Assembly: GCA_016721185.1 (NCBI GenBank)
Contig: JADKIP010000014.1
Coordinates: 806,001 to 870,000 of the forward strand
From: Candidatus Dechloromonas phosphorivorans
GTDB lineage: Bacteria; Pseudomonadota; Gammaproteobacteria; Burkholderiales; Rhodocyclaceae
Direction: 5' to 3'
DNA length: 64,000 nucleotides
The notes beneath the pieces were generated by a model, which was not told the DNA's origin, did no database searches, and saw nothing but the letters and a program-made list of their open reading frames with translations. This document shows positions 16,051-25,074 of the stretch, piece by piece (position 1 is the first letter of the stretch; every line of letters begins with the position of its first letter). A program made the translations under genes and the position numbers.

Positions 16051-17055
16051 TTACTCCAGGCCGAGCACGTCCGCCATGAATGGCGCTGGCGCCATCCTGA
16101 AACCAGCCGCATTTCGATGGCCGCCGCCACCGTAACGGGCTGCAATGGCGGCCACATCAAAGTCACCTTTCGAGCGCAGCGACGCCTTGATTTCTCCGTC
16201 GCCGGAAAGCTGCCAGATCAGACCGAAAGTGCCGCTCTGTTCCGCGAGCAGATTGCCCAGCTCCGAAGCGAACAGAGCGTTGGCGTTAACCGCAACACCG
16301 CGCACGGTCAGCCAGGCTAGATCGCCCTCGGTGATGACCGGCTGGCCATGGCGAACGGCCTGCAAGGCATCGACCGGATCGCCCCGCAGCCGAGCCGGCA
16401 TGCGCAGATGGCTCTCGGCCAGACCTTCAATCTCCCGCTGAAAATAGGTTTCGATGGCGGTGCCGTGGGCGAGCATTTCCCGGTAGCGCGGCGCGTCGGT
16501 CGTTGGCGTCTGGCTCACCAGGGCGTGCCAGATGGTGAAGTCGAACGGCTGTAAACGCAGGCCACGGCAAAAGGCGCGCGTGCCGGGCAGGGCAAAGCGC
16601 CACAAATCCTGGTCTTCAATGTGCAACAGCATCAAGGGCACGGGCAAGGCTGGCTGAAAATGTTCCCAGGCCAGTCGGGCCCCCGATTTTTCCAGATCAA
16701 AAATGACCGTCAGCGGCAAAGCCGGATGGTGATGTACAGCCAGTCCGTTGGGGCCAGCTTGCAGCCGGTCGGCCCAGGATTGATAGGCCGAAACGTGGTG
16801 GTCGATCTGCGTGACGGAAATCGCCATGCCAGCCATGCTTTCCAGCACATTGGGCGGGAATGAGAAATCAAGGATGAATACCTGATGGCCGGCGATTTTG
16901 GCCGTTTCCCACGGTTGACCGTGGTGAATCGGGTAATAGTTGGCAATATCGCCAAACTGGCACCAGGCAGCGTAGGCAGCGCCGAAACCGTCGATGCAGT
17001 CGGCGTGATAAATAACGGTGACAGGCTTGTTCTCGGTCAAAACAGCGGCTTTCAA
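16051..17055 (-). CDS. DHH/DHHA1-family phosphoesterase, 5' end damaged
   Basis: About 334 residues if read from a TTG at 17055; the true start is probably lost in the adjacent G/C block. DHH domain motifs are clear: VIYHADCIDGFGAAYAAW, FILDFSFPP and VTQIDHHVSAY, with the metal-binding Asp and His residues present. The C-terminal GGGGHRNAAGFRM is the DHHA1 substrate-binding loop. Family members hydrolyse oligonucleotides (NrnA), cyclic dinucleotides or pyrophosphate; the specificity here is not evident. It lies downstream of slyX and is separated from it by the abnormal block. A Gly/Pro-rich N-terminal extension encoded by that block should not be believed. Confidence 0.85.
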   Translation of the reverse strand: MKAAVLTENKPVTVIYHADCIDGFGAAYAAWCQFGDIANYYPIHHGQPWETAKIAGHQVFILDFSFPPNVLESMAGMAISVTQIDHHVSAYQSWADRLQAGPNGLAVHHHPALPLTVIFDLEKSGARLAWEHFQPALPVPLMLLHIEDQDLWRFALPGTRAFCRGLRLQPFDFTIWHALVSQTPTTDAPRYREMLAHGTAIETYFQREIEGLAESHLRMPARLRGDPVDALQAVRHGQPVITEGDLAWLTVRGVAVNANALFASELGNLLAEQSGTFGLIWQLSGDGEIKASLRSKGDFDVAAIAARYGGGGHRNAAGFRMAPAPFMADVLGLE

Positions 17056-17063
17056 CCCAGGCT

Positions 17064-17290
17064 CCCCCCGGGGGGGCCCCCCGGGGGGGGGGGGGGGGGG
17101 GGGGGGGCCGGGGCGGAGGCCCCCGGCCGGGCCGGCCCGCGGGGGGGGGGGAGGAGGCGGGGCGGGGCGCCCCCCCCCCGGCCCCGGCCGGCCCCCCCCC
17201 GGGGGGCGGCGCCCCGGGGGGGGGGGGGGCGCCAGGGGGGCCACGGCCCCCGGCCGCGGGGCCGGGGGGGGGAGGGGGAGGAGGAACGGG
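17064..17290. other. near-pure G/C block, probable assembly artefact
   Basis: 227 nt contain no T and only ten A; one run has 25 consecutive G (17083-17107). The block begins at the 5' edge of the DHH gene and ends one base before the slyX stop codon. Composition is unlike anything else in the window. It most likely reflects low-quality read ends or a misassembled high-GC stretch. If real it would form G-quadruplexes on the plus strand. Confidence 0.85.
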
Positions 17291-17291
17291 T

Positions 17292-17501
17292 TCAATAGTG
17301 GGGCGGAATTTCGTCGCGCAGGTTGCGCTGTTCCTGCGGTTCGGCGGTTCGCACCTGTTCGCGCAAGGCTTTGATCTGCAGCATCAGCAGGTCGATTTGT
17401 TGTTGCTGGCGAAAAACGGTGCGATTGAGTTCATCGACCATGTCTTCGGTAAAGCTGATCTTGATCTCAAGATCGGTCAGGCGTGATTCCACGGCGTTCA
17501 T
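17292..17501 (-). CDS. slyX: SlyX family protein
   Basis: 69 residues, the normal size of SlyX. The sequence is a single coiled coil: ESRLTDLEIKISFTEDMVDE, LNRTVFRQQQQIDLLMLQIK, ending with the family-typical DEIPPHY. Its biochemical role is not established; it was named from a locus linked to phage phiX174 lysis in E. coli. The stop codon abuts the G/C block, but the reading frame is complete. It lies 3 nt after the small membrane protein gene and was probably in one transcript with the DHH gene. Confidence 0.9.
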   Translation of the reverse strand: MNAVESRLTDLEIKISFTEDMVDELNRTVFRQQQQIDLLMLQIKALREQVRTAEPQEQRNLRDEIPPHY

Positions 17502-17504
17502 CCT

Positions 17505-17648
17505 CTATTTTTCCTTTCGCCAGTCGCGAAGTGTTTCCTTGGCGGGGGGCAGCCGGGTATCGTCCGGCCGATCCTTGCGCAGCAGCGGCAAGGCAGCGCC
17601 CAGCATAAAAATCACGATGATCCCCAACACAATCCAGCCTTCGTTCAT
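17505..17648 (-). CDS. small single-span membrane protein
   Basis: 47 residues from the ATG at 17648, chosen because AAGGAG lies 7 nt upstream; a longer in-frame start at 17693 has no such site. Residues 4-22 (GWIVLGIIVIFMLGAALPL) form one membrane helix, followed by a charged cytoplasmic tail with DWRKEK at the end. Family not recognised. It is divergent from the chrA-like gene and 3 nt upstream of slyX. Confidence 0.65.
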   Translation of the reverse strand: MNEGWIVLGIIVIFMLGAALPLLRKDRPDDTRLPPAKETLRDWRKEK

Positions 17649-17738
17649 GGCTCTCTCCTTCAAGCGAGGCCGCATCTTACTGTGGATGCCCAATGCTGTC
17701 CCGGCGCTTGCGTTAAGCTCTTGCCCCTTGATTTTGAA

Positions 17739-19109
17739 ATGGCAACAGCGATGAATGAATTAACAAAGGCGGCGACTGGCGAAGTTCCGGCTGAAGTACC
17801 CGTGGTGGGTTTTTGGGAGGCCTTCCGGTTCTGGCTGAAACTGGGGTTCATCAGCTTTGGCGGCCCGGCCGGGCAAATTGCCATCATGCATCAGGAACTG
17901 GTCGAGCGGCGGCGCTGGATATCGGAGCGCCGATTTCTCCACGCCTTGAACTATTGCATGCTGTTGCCCGGGCCGGAAGCGCAACAACTGGCCACCTATA
18001 TTGGCTGGCTGATGCACCGCACCTGGGGCGGGATCATTGCCGGCGCGCTGTTTGTCTTGCCCTCGCTATTCATCCTGATTGCACTGTCCTGGATCTATCT
18101 GGCCTATGGCGATGTGCCGCTGGTCGCCGGTATTTTTTACGGCATCAAGCCGGCCGTCGCCGCCATTGTCTTGCAGGCGGCTCACCGCATCGGCAGTCGG
18201 GCACTCAAAAACAAGGTGCTGTGGGCGATTGCCGGCGCTTCCTTCGTCGCCATCTTTGCCCTGAACGTGCCTTTTCCGGCGATTGTCGCTGCCGCCGCTG
18301 TGATTGGTTACGTCGGCGGGCGCATTGCACCGGAAACCTTCCGAGCCGGGGGCGGGCATGGTCAGGGCAATAAATCGTTCGGCCCGGCCCTGATTGACGA
18401 TGATTCTCCCCGTCTTCCGCATACCCGCTTTGCCTGGCAGCGGCTGATAAAAGTGCTATTGGCCGGGCTGGTCCTGTGGCTGGTGCCGATGCTCTGGCTT
18501 TGGGTCAATTATGGCTGGGAGCACACGCTGACCCAGATGAGCTGGTTTTTCACCAAGGCGGCCTGGCTCACCTTCGGCGGTGCCTACGCGGTACTGCCTT
18601 ACGTCTATCAGGGCGCCGTCAGCCACTTCGGCTGGCTCAGCGCGCCACAGATGATCGACGGCCTGGCCCTGGGGGAAACCACGCCCGGGCCGTTGATCAT
18701 GGTGGTTGCCTTCGTCGGCTTTGTCGGCGGCTACGCCAAGGCCTTGTTCGGGCCGGACAGCCTGTTTCTGGCTGGCGCAGTGGCGGCAACGCTGGTCACC
18801 TGGTTCACTTTTCTGCCCTCTTTCATCTTCATTCTGGCCGGTGGCCCGCTGGTCGAATCGACGCACAACGAATTACGCTTCACCGGGCCGTTGACCGCAA
18901 TCACCGGTGCCGTGGTCGGCGTCATTCTCAACCTGGCTTTATTCTTCGGCTATCACGTGCTTTGGCCGCAAGGTTTTGGCGGCGCTTTGGATGTTGTTTC
19001 CGGGCTGATCATGCTGGGCGCAGCACTCGCGCTTTTCCGTTTCAAAATGGGTGTAATGCCGGTGATTGCCGGATGTGCTGCGCTGGGTCTGCTCCTCAGA
19101 TTTTTTTAG
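17739..19109 (+). CDS. chrA: CHR-family ion transporter (chromate efflux, ChrA-like)
   Basis: About 456 residues from the ATG at 17739; a second ATG at 17751 is equally possible and neither has a strong SD. Two CHR domains are visible, each with a Gly/Pro signature: LGFISFGGPAGQIAIMH in the first and AAWLTFGGAYAVLPYVY in the second, and LLPGPEAQQLATYIGW and LGETTPGPLIMVVAFVGF after them. About ten to eleven hydrophobic segments are present. Proteins of this long type export chromate in exchange for or with protons or take part in sulfate/chromate handling. Gene stands alone, followed by a tRNA promoter. Substrate is inferred from the family. Confidence 0.88.
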   Translation: MATAMNELTKAATGEVPAEVPVVGFWEAFRFWLKLGFISFGGPAGQIAIMHQELVERRRWISERRFLHALNYCMLLPGPEAQQLATYIGWLMHRTWGGIIAGALFVLPSLFILIALSWIYLAYGDVPLVAGIFYGIKPAVAAIVLQAAHRIGSRALKNKVLWAIAGASFVAIFALNVPFPAIVAAAAVIGYVGGRIAPETFRAGGGHGQGNKSFGPALIDDDSPRLPHTRFAWQRLIKVLLAGLVLWLVPMLWLWVNYGWEHTLTQMSWFFTKAAWLTFGGAYAVLPYVYQGAVSHFGWLSAPQMIDGLALGETTPGPLIMVVAFVGFVGGYAKALFGPDSLFLAGAVAATLVTWFTFLPSFIFILAGGPLVESTHNELRFTGPLTAITGAVVGVILNLALFFGYHVLWPQGFGGALDVVSGLIMLGAALALFRFKMGVMPVIAGCAALGLLLRFF

Positions 19110-19115
19110 AATCGC

Positions 19116-19144
19116 TAGACACAATAGCGCGAGGTTAGTACAAT
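19116..19144 (+). promoter_or_regulatory. predicted promoter of tRNA-His
   Basis: TAGACA (19116-19121) and TACAAT (19139-19144) are 17 nt apart, and the tRNA begins 17 nt further on. Spacing and similarity to sigma70 consensus are good. Confidence 0.55.
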
Positions 19145-19160
19145 GCGCGCCTTCTTCAGC

Positions 19161-19237
19161 GGCGGCTGTAGCTCAGTTGGTAGAGTCCCGGATTGTGATT
19201 CCGGTTGTCGTGGGTTCGAGCCCCATCAGTCGCCCCA
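19161..19237 (+). tRNA. tRNA-His (GTG)
   Basis: 77 nt including encoded CCA. The anticodon arm is CCGGA-TTGTGAT-TCCGG, giving GTG. The acceptor GGCGGCT pairs with AGTCGCC counting the extra 5' G typical of tRNA-His, and GGGTTCGAGCCCC forms the T arm. A terminator follows at 19282. Confidence 0.95.
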
Positions 19238-19281
19238 GTTAGCTTAAACAACTAATTCAGAAGAACAGTAACTTCCAAAAT

Positions 19282-19303
19282 CCCGCGCTTGTCGCGGGTT
19301 TTT
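19282..19303 (+). terminator. intrinsic terminator after tRNA-His
   Basis: CCCGCG (19282-19287) pairs with CGCGGG (19293-19298) around CTTGT and is followed by TTTTT. It lies between the tRNA and the DnaJ-like gene, whose ATG is 19 nt downstream. Confidence 0.75.
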
Positions 19304-19321
19304 ACTTTGTCCGGGTTGAAA

Positions 19322-20329
19322 ATGAATTCTCACGCAATTCTTGGCGTTCCGCAGAATGCCTCTCCGGCTGAAATAAAACGCGCCTATCGGCGCCTTGCCA
19401 TGCGTTGGCATCCTGACCGTAATACCAGCCCCGAGGCTACTGAACGTTTCAAGCAGATCCAGGGTGCTTACGATCAACTACTTGCGGTCGACATGCCTGA
19501 TTCGGCAGAAACCGCTACCCCGCAAGAAGACGAAGTAGCGCCCGAGCCTGAGGTGAGCGTCCCCAAGGCGGCTGATATTCGACTGAACCTTGAGCTGAGT
19601 ATGTACGAGGCGGCCAGCGGGTGCAGTAAGACGATTGCTTACACCCGTGGCAACGCCTGTTCGATCTGCGATGGAACGGGCGAGTCAGGCATTGCGCGGA
19701 CCCGTTTTTGCGATAACTGTCATGGTAGCGGCCGGGTGCATGACGCCAAGCGCGTGCTGAAGCCTTGCCGGGCCTGTGCCGGGCGCGGTTTTTTCAGTGA
19801 GCGGATCTGTCCCGGTTGTGCCGGCAGCGGCCGCGATGCGGCCAGTGTCAGTCTCGAAATCAAAGTTCCGCCCGGCATGTTGCCCGGTGATGAGTTGCGT
19901 GTAAGCGGGCAGGGCGAGCCGGAATCGGCAGGTTTGCAGGCGGGTGATCTTTACCTGACGATCATCATCCGTTCGCATCCCTTATTTACGCTGCGGGATC
20001 GTGACCTGCACTTCTGCATGCCGGTCAGTGTCTTGCTGATGCTGGCTGGCGGCGAGATCGAGCTACCGTCATTGTCTGGTCTTTTGACGCACCCATTGAA
20101 GGCAGGGCAGCCTGAAAGCCGTGAATTGCGACTGGCCGGCAAGGGTTACCCTGGACGCGGGAAAAATGCACCGGGTGACCTGATTGTTCAGTTGCAACCA
20201 GTTTTCCCGAAAAAGCTGAATCCGCGGCAGCGCAAGCTTCTGTTGCAGGCCAATGCCTCGCTGATGGAGGACGCGGCCGAGTGCTTCCCTGAGATTGCTG
20301 ACTGGCTAGAGGCGAACGGGTTAGATTAG
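19322..20329 (+). CDS. DnaJ-like co-chaperone
   Basis: 335 residues from the ATG at 19322. The N-terminal J domain has AYRRLAMRWHPDRN, including the HPD needed to stimulate DnaK. The middle holds four CxxCxGxG-type zinc repeats (CSICDGTG, CDNCHGSG, CRACAGRG, CPGCAGSG). The C-terminal peptide-binding domain follows, with VPPGMLPGDELRVSGQGEPE. The Gly/Phe linker of classical DnaJ is replaced by a short acidic stretch (EDEVAPEPEVS), so it is a DnaJ paralogue rather than the main dnaJ. Its partner would be DnaK elsewhere. Followed 30 nt later by the arginase-family gene. Confidence 0.85.
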   Translation: MNSHAILGVPQNASPAEIKRAYRRLAMRWHPDRNTSPEATERFKQIQGAYDQLLAVDMPDSAETATPQEDEVAPEPEVSVPKAADIRLNLELSMYEAASGCSKTIAYTRGNACSICDGTGESGIARTRFCDNCHGSGRVHDAKRVLKPCRACAGRGFFSERICPGCAGSGRDAASVSLEIKVPPGMLPGDELRVSGQGEPESAGLQAGDLYLTIIIRSHPLFTLRDRDLHFCMPVSVLLMLAGGEIELPSLSGLLTHPLKAGQPESRELRLAGKGYPGRGKNAPGDLIVQLQPVFPKKLNPRQRKLLLQANASLMEDAAECFPEIADWLEANGLD

Positions 20330-20359
20330 CGTCTTCAGCTTGGCAGTGGGGTTGATTGG

Positions 20360-21226
20360 ATGACGCGCAGAGTCTGCATTATTGGTGCCGCCAGTGGCCT
20401 TGGCGCGCAGGATCGTGGCTGCGAGGATGGACCGGTCGCTTTTCATCGTTCGCAGGCGTGGCACACGTTGGAACATCATCCCTTGGTTGATTGGGGAAAA
20501 ACCCTGTTTGCGGCGGATGCACCCGGTCTATCGGCGGTCAGTCGAATTGCCGGCTTGTGTCGTCATCTGGCCGATGAGGTGGCGCAGGTCATGGCGGCCA
20601 ATGATTTTCCGGTGGTCATCGGGGGCGATCATTCAATAGCGATCGGCACCTGGAGCGGCGTGGCGCGGGCATCCGAGGCCCCTGTCGGGCTGCTCTGGAT
20701 TGATGCTCATCTCGATAGCCATACGCCGGAAACGAGCTATTCCGGTGCTATTCACGGTATGCCGCTGGCTTGTCTGCTGGGCCGGGGCGACAAACGTTTG
20801 CTTAATATCGGGCTGACCGGTGCTCAGTTGAGTGCAGCGCATACCGTTGTTCTCGGGCCGCGCAGTTATGAGCCTGAAGAGCTTGATTTTTTGCGTGGTC
20901 TTGGTGTTCGTATTTATGACACCGAGACTTTGATGGCGCGAGGTTTTGCGGCCTGTCTCGATGAGGCGATCGCGCTTGTTGCCAGTGCCCCGGCAGGTTT
21001 TGGCGTAACGCTTGATCTTGATGCGATTGATCCGCTGCTGGCGCCGGGTGTCGGCAGTCCTGAGCCGGATGGTTTGCCACCGCAGGATGTGCTGTCGGCG
21101 CTACATCGCATCTCGGTGCTGCCCGGTCTCCGCGCGCTGGAAATTGTCGAATACAACCCGGATCGTGATCGGCATGGCGTTACCGCTGGACTGATTGCCG
21201 AGTTGATCAGCGAAATATTGCCTTAG
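20360..21226 (+). CDS. arginase/agmatinase-family ureohydrolase
   Basis: 288 residues. The di-manganese motifs of the ureohydrolase family are complete: GGDHS (88-92), DAHLDSHTPE (115-124) and LDLDAIDP with its two aspartates near residue 220. The substrate loop SYSGAIHGMPLA (127-138) fits arginase better than agmatinase. It would hydrolyse L-arginine or a related guanidino compound to urea and an amine. It starts 30 nt after the DnaJ-like gene and ends 3 nt into the convergent unknown gene. Substrate is not certain. Confidence 0.85.
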   Translation: MTRRVCIIGAASGLGAQDRGCEDGPVAFHRSQAWHTLEHHPLVDWGKTLFAADAPGLSAVSRIAGLCRHLADEVAQVMAANDFPVVIGGDHSIAIGTWSGVARASEAPVGLLWIDAHLDSHTPETSYSGAIHGMPLACLLGRGDKRLLNIGLTGAQLSAAHTVVLGPRSYEPEELDFLRGLGVRIYDTETLMARGFAACLDEAIALVASAPAGFGVTLDLDAIDPLLAPGVGSPEPDGLPPQDVLSALHRISVLPGLRALEIVEYNPDRDRHGVTAGLIAELISEILP

Positions 21227-21777
21227 GCTGGCTCGGGTGCTTGGGGCTGCGGGTTGAATTTATAGCGTTTTTTAACGTCGACCGCAGCAATCGGCTGAAT
21301 GCTGGTTTTTTGCCAGTAAATAGTGCTGGCGAGGCCATTCATCAAATCGAGGAAAGCCTGTTCGTCAGGTTCACCGCCTTCAGCATCCCGGCACTCGCTG
21401 AGAAACAGCGTTAGCTCGCGGTCGTCGAGCAGACCAATACCCAAATCGGTAGCGAGCAGAATATTTCCTTCGGCATCGAGGTGGATCGCTTGCATGGCGC
21501 CGGCTGGCTGGCCGGTATGACTGACAAACCCGTCGCCATCCCGACGAAATACCCAGGGCGTGTAGGCGAGATTGACAAAAACCCGTTGCGGGCCGTTTTG
21601 CAAAAACCAGCAGCCTGATTCGTCACAACCATACTGCCGGTTGATGAAGTTGATCAGGCCGCTGTGCATGACGCGTTCTCCCTGCAATCGCCAATCGCCC
21701 CGCCGGTCGAGCGACAACCAGTCGTAACAGGCGGGGACGTTGGGCCACTTGGCGATGGCAGAGAGGTCGACGGTCAT
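21223..21777 (-). CDS. conserved protein of unknown function, coupled to gcvP
   Basis: 184 residues from an ATG at 21777 that shares one base with the gcvP stop (TAATG), so translation is coupled. The sequence includes ACYDWLSLDRRGDWRLQGER, GLINFINRQYGCDESGCWFL and GPQRVFVNLAYTPWVFRRDG, and reads as a compact cytoplasmic protein without membrane segments. I recognise it as a conserved DUF of betaproteobacteria but cannot name the family or its role. Its fixed place after gcvP suggests expression with glycine cleavage. It converges on the arginase-family gene with a 4-nt overlap. Confidence 0.75.
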   Translation of the reverse strand: MTVDLSAIAKWPNVPACYDWLSLDRRGDWRLQGERVMHSGLINFINRQYGCDESGCWFLQNGPQRVFVNLAYTPWVFRRDGDGFVSHTGQPAGAMQAIHLDAEGNILLATDLGIGLLDDRELTLFLSECRDAEGGEPDEQAFLDLMNGLASTIYWQKTSIQPIAAVDVKKRYKFNPQPQAPEPA

Positions 21778-24653
21778 TAGTCGGCGTAGGCTTCCATCGG
21801 CGGGCAGGCGCAGTTCAGGTTGCGATCGCCAAACACATCGTCGATGCGATTGACGCTCGGCCAGAACTTGTTGGCCTTGACCCATGACAGCGGGAAAACG
21901 GCCTGGTCGCGGCTGTAAGGGTGCTTCCAGTCGCTATCGACAATATCCGCTGCGGTGTGTGGGGCGTTTTTCAGCGGATTGTTGTCAGCTGCCCAGACGC
22001 CGTTTTCAATCTGGCGGATTTCTTCACGGATGCTGATCAGTGCAGCAATGAAGCGATCCAGTTCAGCCTTCGATTCCGATTCGGTTGGTTCAACCATGAT
22101 CGTGCCGGCCACCGGGAAAGACACCGTTGGCGCGTGGAAACCATAGTCCATAAGGCGCTTGGCGATATCGGTTTCAGTGATGCCGGTGGCCGCCTTGATC
22201 GGGCGGATGTCGAGAATGCACTCATGGGCGACGCGACCGTTTTGGCCGGTGTAGAGCACCGGGTAGTGCTCGTTCAGCTGCTTCGCGACGTAATTGGCGT
22301 TCAGGATCGCTACTTGCGTCGCTTTCTTGACGCCGGCACCGCCAAGCATGGCAAGGTACATCCAGGAAATGGTCAGGATCGAGGCTGAGCCAAAAGGGGC
22401 CGCTGAAACCGCTCCCTGGCCACTGTGTGGGCCATCGACAGCAACGACTGCGTGGTTGGCCATGAACGGTGCCAAATGTGCCTTGAGGCCGATCGGACCC
22501 ATGCCCGGTCCGCCGCCGCCGTGCGGGATGGCGAATGTCTTGTGCAGGTTCATGTGGCTGACGTCGGCACCAATAAAGCCGGGTGACGTCAGGCCCACCT
22601 GGGCGTTGAGGTTGGCACCGTCCATATACACCTGGCCACCGTGTTCGTGCACGATGGCGCAGATGTTGCGCACCGCTTCTTCAAATACGCCGTGGGTCGA
22701 CGGATAGGTGATCATCAAACAGGCCAGATTGGCCGCGTGCTGGTCAGCCTTGGCTTGAAGATCGGCGACGTCTATATTGCCGCTTTCGTCGCAATCGACC
22801 ACAACCACCTGCATGTTGCACATCTGGGCGGTCGCGGGGTTGGTGCCGTGGGCTGATTTGGGAATCAGGCAGACGTTGCGATGGGCTTCGCCGCGGCTGG
22901 CGTGGTAACGGGCAATCGCGACCAGGCCGGCGTATTCGCCCTGCGCGCCGGAGTTTGGCTGCATGCAAATGGCGTCGAAGCCGGTCACAATCTTCAGCCA
23001 CTCGGTCAAGCTGGCAATCATTTCCAGATAGCCGGTTGTCTGCTCACGCGGCGCAAAGGGGTGAATGCCGCCGAATTCCGGCCAGGTAACCGGAATCATC
23101 TCGCTGGTCGCATTCAGCTTCATGGTGCAGGAGCCGAGTGAAATCATCGAGTGATCGAGTGCCAGATCCTTGTTCTGCAGTGACTTCAGGTAGCGCAGCA
23201 TCTCGTGTTCGGTGTGGTGCGTGTTGAACACCGGGTGCTGCAGGATGGCGTCGCTGCGAAGCAGTTCGACCGGCAGGTTGGGGCTGGCAGCGCTCAGTTG
23301 GGCGTCGATTGCTTCGATGTCGAGCGTGGCCTGAGCGATCAGTTTGAACAGGGCTGCGACATCGTTGCGGCTGGTGGTTTCGTCGAGCGAGATAGCCAGC
23401 ACGTTAGCCGAGACGCGGCGCAGGTTGTAACCGGCGGTCAGGGCGGCGCGGTAAACGGTTTCAGCGCGGCTACCGAGGTCGAGTTGCAGCGTATCGAAAA
23501 ACTGCTGGGTGAACAGGTTGACGCCGGCCTGTCTGAGACCTTCCGCCAGAATTGCGGTGAGACGATGGATGCGGCTGGCGATGGTTTTAAGGCCTTGCGG
23601 GCCGTGATAGACCGCGAACATGCCCGCCATATTGGCGAGCAGTACCTGCGAAGTGCAGATGTTCGAATTGGCCTTTTCGCGGCGGATGTGTTGCTCGCGG
23701 GTTTGCAGCGCCATACGCAGCGCCGTATTGCCGCGGGAGTCCTTGGAAACGCCGATGATGCGGCCCGGCATTGAGCGGACAAAGCTTTCGCGGGTGGCGA
23801 AAAAGGCGGCGTGCGGACCGCCGAAGCCCATCGGGATGCCGAAACGCTGGCTTGAGCCGAGGGCAATGTCAGCCCCCATCGCGCCGGGTGATTTGAGCAT
23901 GACCAGTGCCATCAGGTCGGTGGCAACGACGATGGTCGCGCCCTTGGCCTTCAGGCTGGCAATGGTTTCGGTGAGGTCACGGACTTCGCCGTTGTCGTTC
24001 GGGTACTGGAGCAGCGCCCCGAAGAATTCTTCGTCGTTTACCGAGTTGACCGCAGCAACGACCAGTTCGAAGCCGAAATAGCCGGCGCGTGTCTTGACGA
24101 CGTCGATGGTTTGCGGAAAGCAGGCAGCGTCAACCAGAAAACGATTCGACTTCGACTTGGAAACGCGGCGAGCCATTGCCATGGCTTCGGCGGCAGCGGT
24201 GGCCTCGTCGAGCAATGAGGCATTGGCAATTTCCAGCCCGGTCAGGTCGATCACCATTTGCTGATAGTTGAGCAGGGCTTCCAGCCGGCCCTGGGCAATT
24301 TCTGCCTGATAGGGCGTGTAGGCGGTGTACCAGCCCGGGTTTTCCATGACGTTCCGCAGGATCACCTTGGGCGTCAGGGTGTCGTAATAACCCATGCCGA
24401 TGCAGGATTTATTGACGACATTCTTGCTGGCGATGGTTTTCAGTGTCGCCAGCGCCTCGTGCTCGCGCTTTGGCGCAGGCAGTGGCAGGTCAGCCGGCAG
24501 ACGGATGGCAGCTGGCACCGTTTCGTTGATCAATTGATCAAGCGTGTCGGCCCCAATGGCTGCCAGCATGGCGGCGATTTCAGTCGGGCAAGGGCCAATG
24601 TGACGAGCGATGAACTCGTCATTTTGCTCCAGTGCAGAGAGGGAAGGATTCAT
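21777..24653 (-). CDS. gcvP: glycine dehydrogenase (decarboxylating), P protein
   Basis: 958 residues, the full size of the fused bacterial P protein. It decarboxylates glycine with pyridoxal phosphate and passes the aminomethyl group to lipoyl-GcvH. The PLP lysine is in HKTFAIPHGGGGPGMG near residue 705. The N-terminal half contains RHIGPCPTEIAAML and SCIGMGYYDTLTPKVILRN, both family-typical. It lies 12 nt after gcvH. Expression depends on the glycine riboswitch upstream of gcvT. Confidence 0.98.
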   Translation of the reverse strand: MNPSLSALEQNDEFIARHIGPCPTEIAAMLAAIGADTLDQLINETVPAAIRLPADLPLPAPKREHEALATLKTIASKNVVNKSCIGMGYYDTLTPKVILRNVMENPGWYTAYTPYQAEIAQGRLEALLNYQQMVIDLTGLEIANASLLDEATAAAEAMAMARRVSKSKSNRFLVDAACFPQTIDVVKTRAGYFGFELVVAAVNSVNDEEFFGALLQYPNDNGEVRDLTETIASLKAKGATIVVATDLMALVMLKSPGAMGADIALGSSQRFGIPMGFGGPHAAFFATRESFVRSMPGRIIGVSKDSRGNTALRMALQTREQHIRREKANSNICTSQVLLANMAGMFAVYHGPQGLKTIASRIHRLTAILAEGLRQAGVNLFTQQFFDTLQLDLGSRAETVYRAALTAGYNLRRVSANVLAISLDETTSRNDVAALFKLIAQATLDIEAIDAQLSAASPNLPVELLRSDAILQHPVFNTHHTEHEMLRYLKSLQNKDLALDHSMISLGSCTMKLNATSEMIPVTWPEFGGIHPFAPREQTTGYLEMIASLTEWLKIVTGFDAICMQPNSGAQGEYAGLVAIARYHASRGEAHRNVCLIPKSAHGTNPATAQMCNMQVVVVDCDESGNIDVADLQAKADQHAANLACLMITYPSTHGVFEEAVRNICAIVHEHGGQVYMDGANLNAQVGLTSPGFIGADVSHMNLHKTFAIPHGGGGPGMGPIGLKAHLAPFMANHAVVAVDGPHSGQGAVSAAPFGSASILTISWMYLAMLGGAGVKKATQVAILNANYVAKQLNEHYPVLYTGQNGRVAHECILDIRPIKAATGITETDIAKRLMDYGFHAPTVSFPVAGTIMVEPTESESKAELDRFIAALISIREEIRQIENGVWAADNNPLKNAPHTAADIVDSDWKHPYSRDQAVFPLSWVKANKFWPSVNRIDDVFGDRNLNCACPPMEAYAD

Positions 24654-24665
24654 GGGTATCCTTGC

Positions 24666-25052
24666 TTAGGCGGCGTCGGCCACGGCCTGATAGGCGGCAG
24701 CATCCAGCAGGGCGTCAAGATCAGCGGCATTGTCCGGTGTCATCTTGAACAGCCAGGCCGCGTAGGCGTCCTGATTGACCGATTCCGGTGCGTCAGCAGC
24801 CGCTTGATTCACTTCGGTCACGGTGCCGGCGATCGGGGCATAAACGTCAGCAGCAGCCTTGACTGATTCGACGACGGCGATTTCCTTCTCGGCGACAAAA
24901 TGGGCACCGACTTCGGGCAATTCGACAAATACGAGGTCACCGAGGGCTTCCTGGGCGTGATCGGAAATGCCGACGGTGACGCTGCCATCTGCTTCGAGGC
25001 GAACCCATTCGTGGGAAGTGGCATATTTGAGGTTGGCGGGGACGTTGGACAT
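24666..25052 (-). CDS. gcvH: glycine cleavage system H protein
   Basis: 128 residues. The lipoylation site is Lys65 in VESVKAAADVYAPI. The N-terminus has KYATSHEWVRLEADGSVTVG and the helix ITDHAQEALGD-type sequence (here ISDHAQEALGDL), as in all H proteins. It shuttles the aminomethyl intermediate among P, T and L proteins. Located between gcvT (22 nt) and gcvP (12 nt). The L protein is not in the window. Confidence 0.98.
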   Translation of the reverse strand: MSNVPANLKYATSHEWVRLEADGSVTVGISDHAQEALGDLVFVELPEVGAHFVAEKEIAVVESVKAAADVYAPIAGTVTEVNQAAADAPESVNQDAYAAWLFKMTPDNAADLDALLDAAAYQAVADAA

Positions 25053-25074
25053 GGTTTTCTCCTGAATGGGGGGA

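Noticed and set aside
17056..17295. Gly/Pro-rich N-terminal extension of the DHH protein
   Set aside because: Encoded only by the abnormal G/C block, so it is an artefact of that block staying open.
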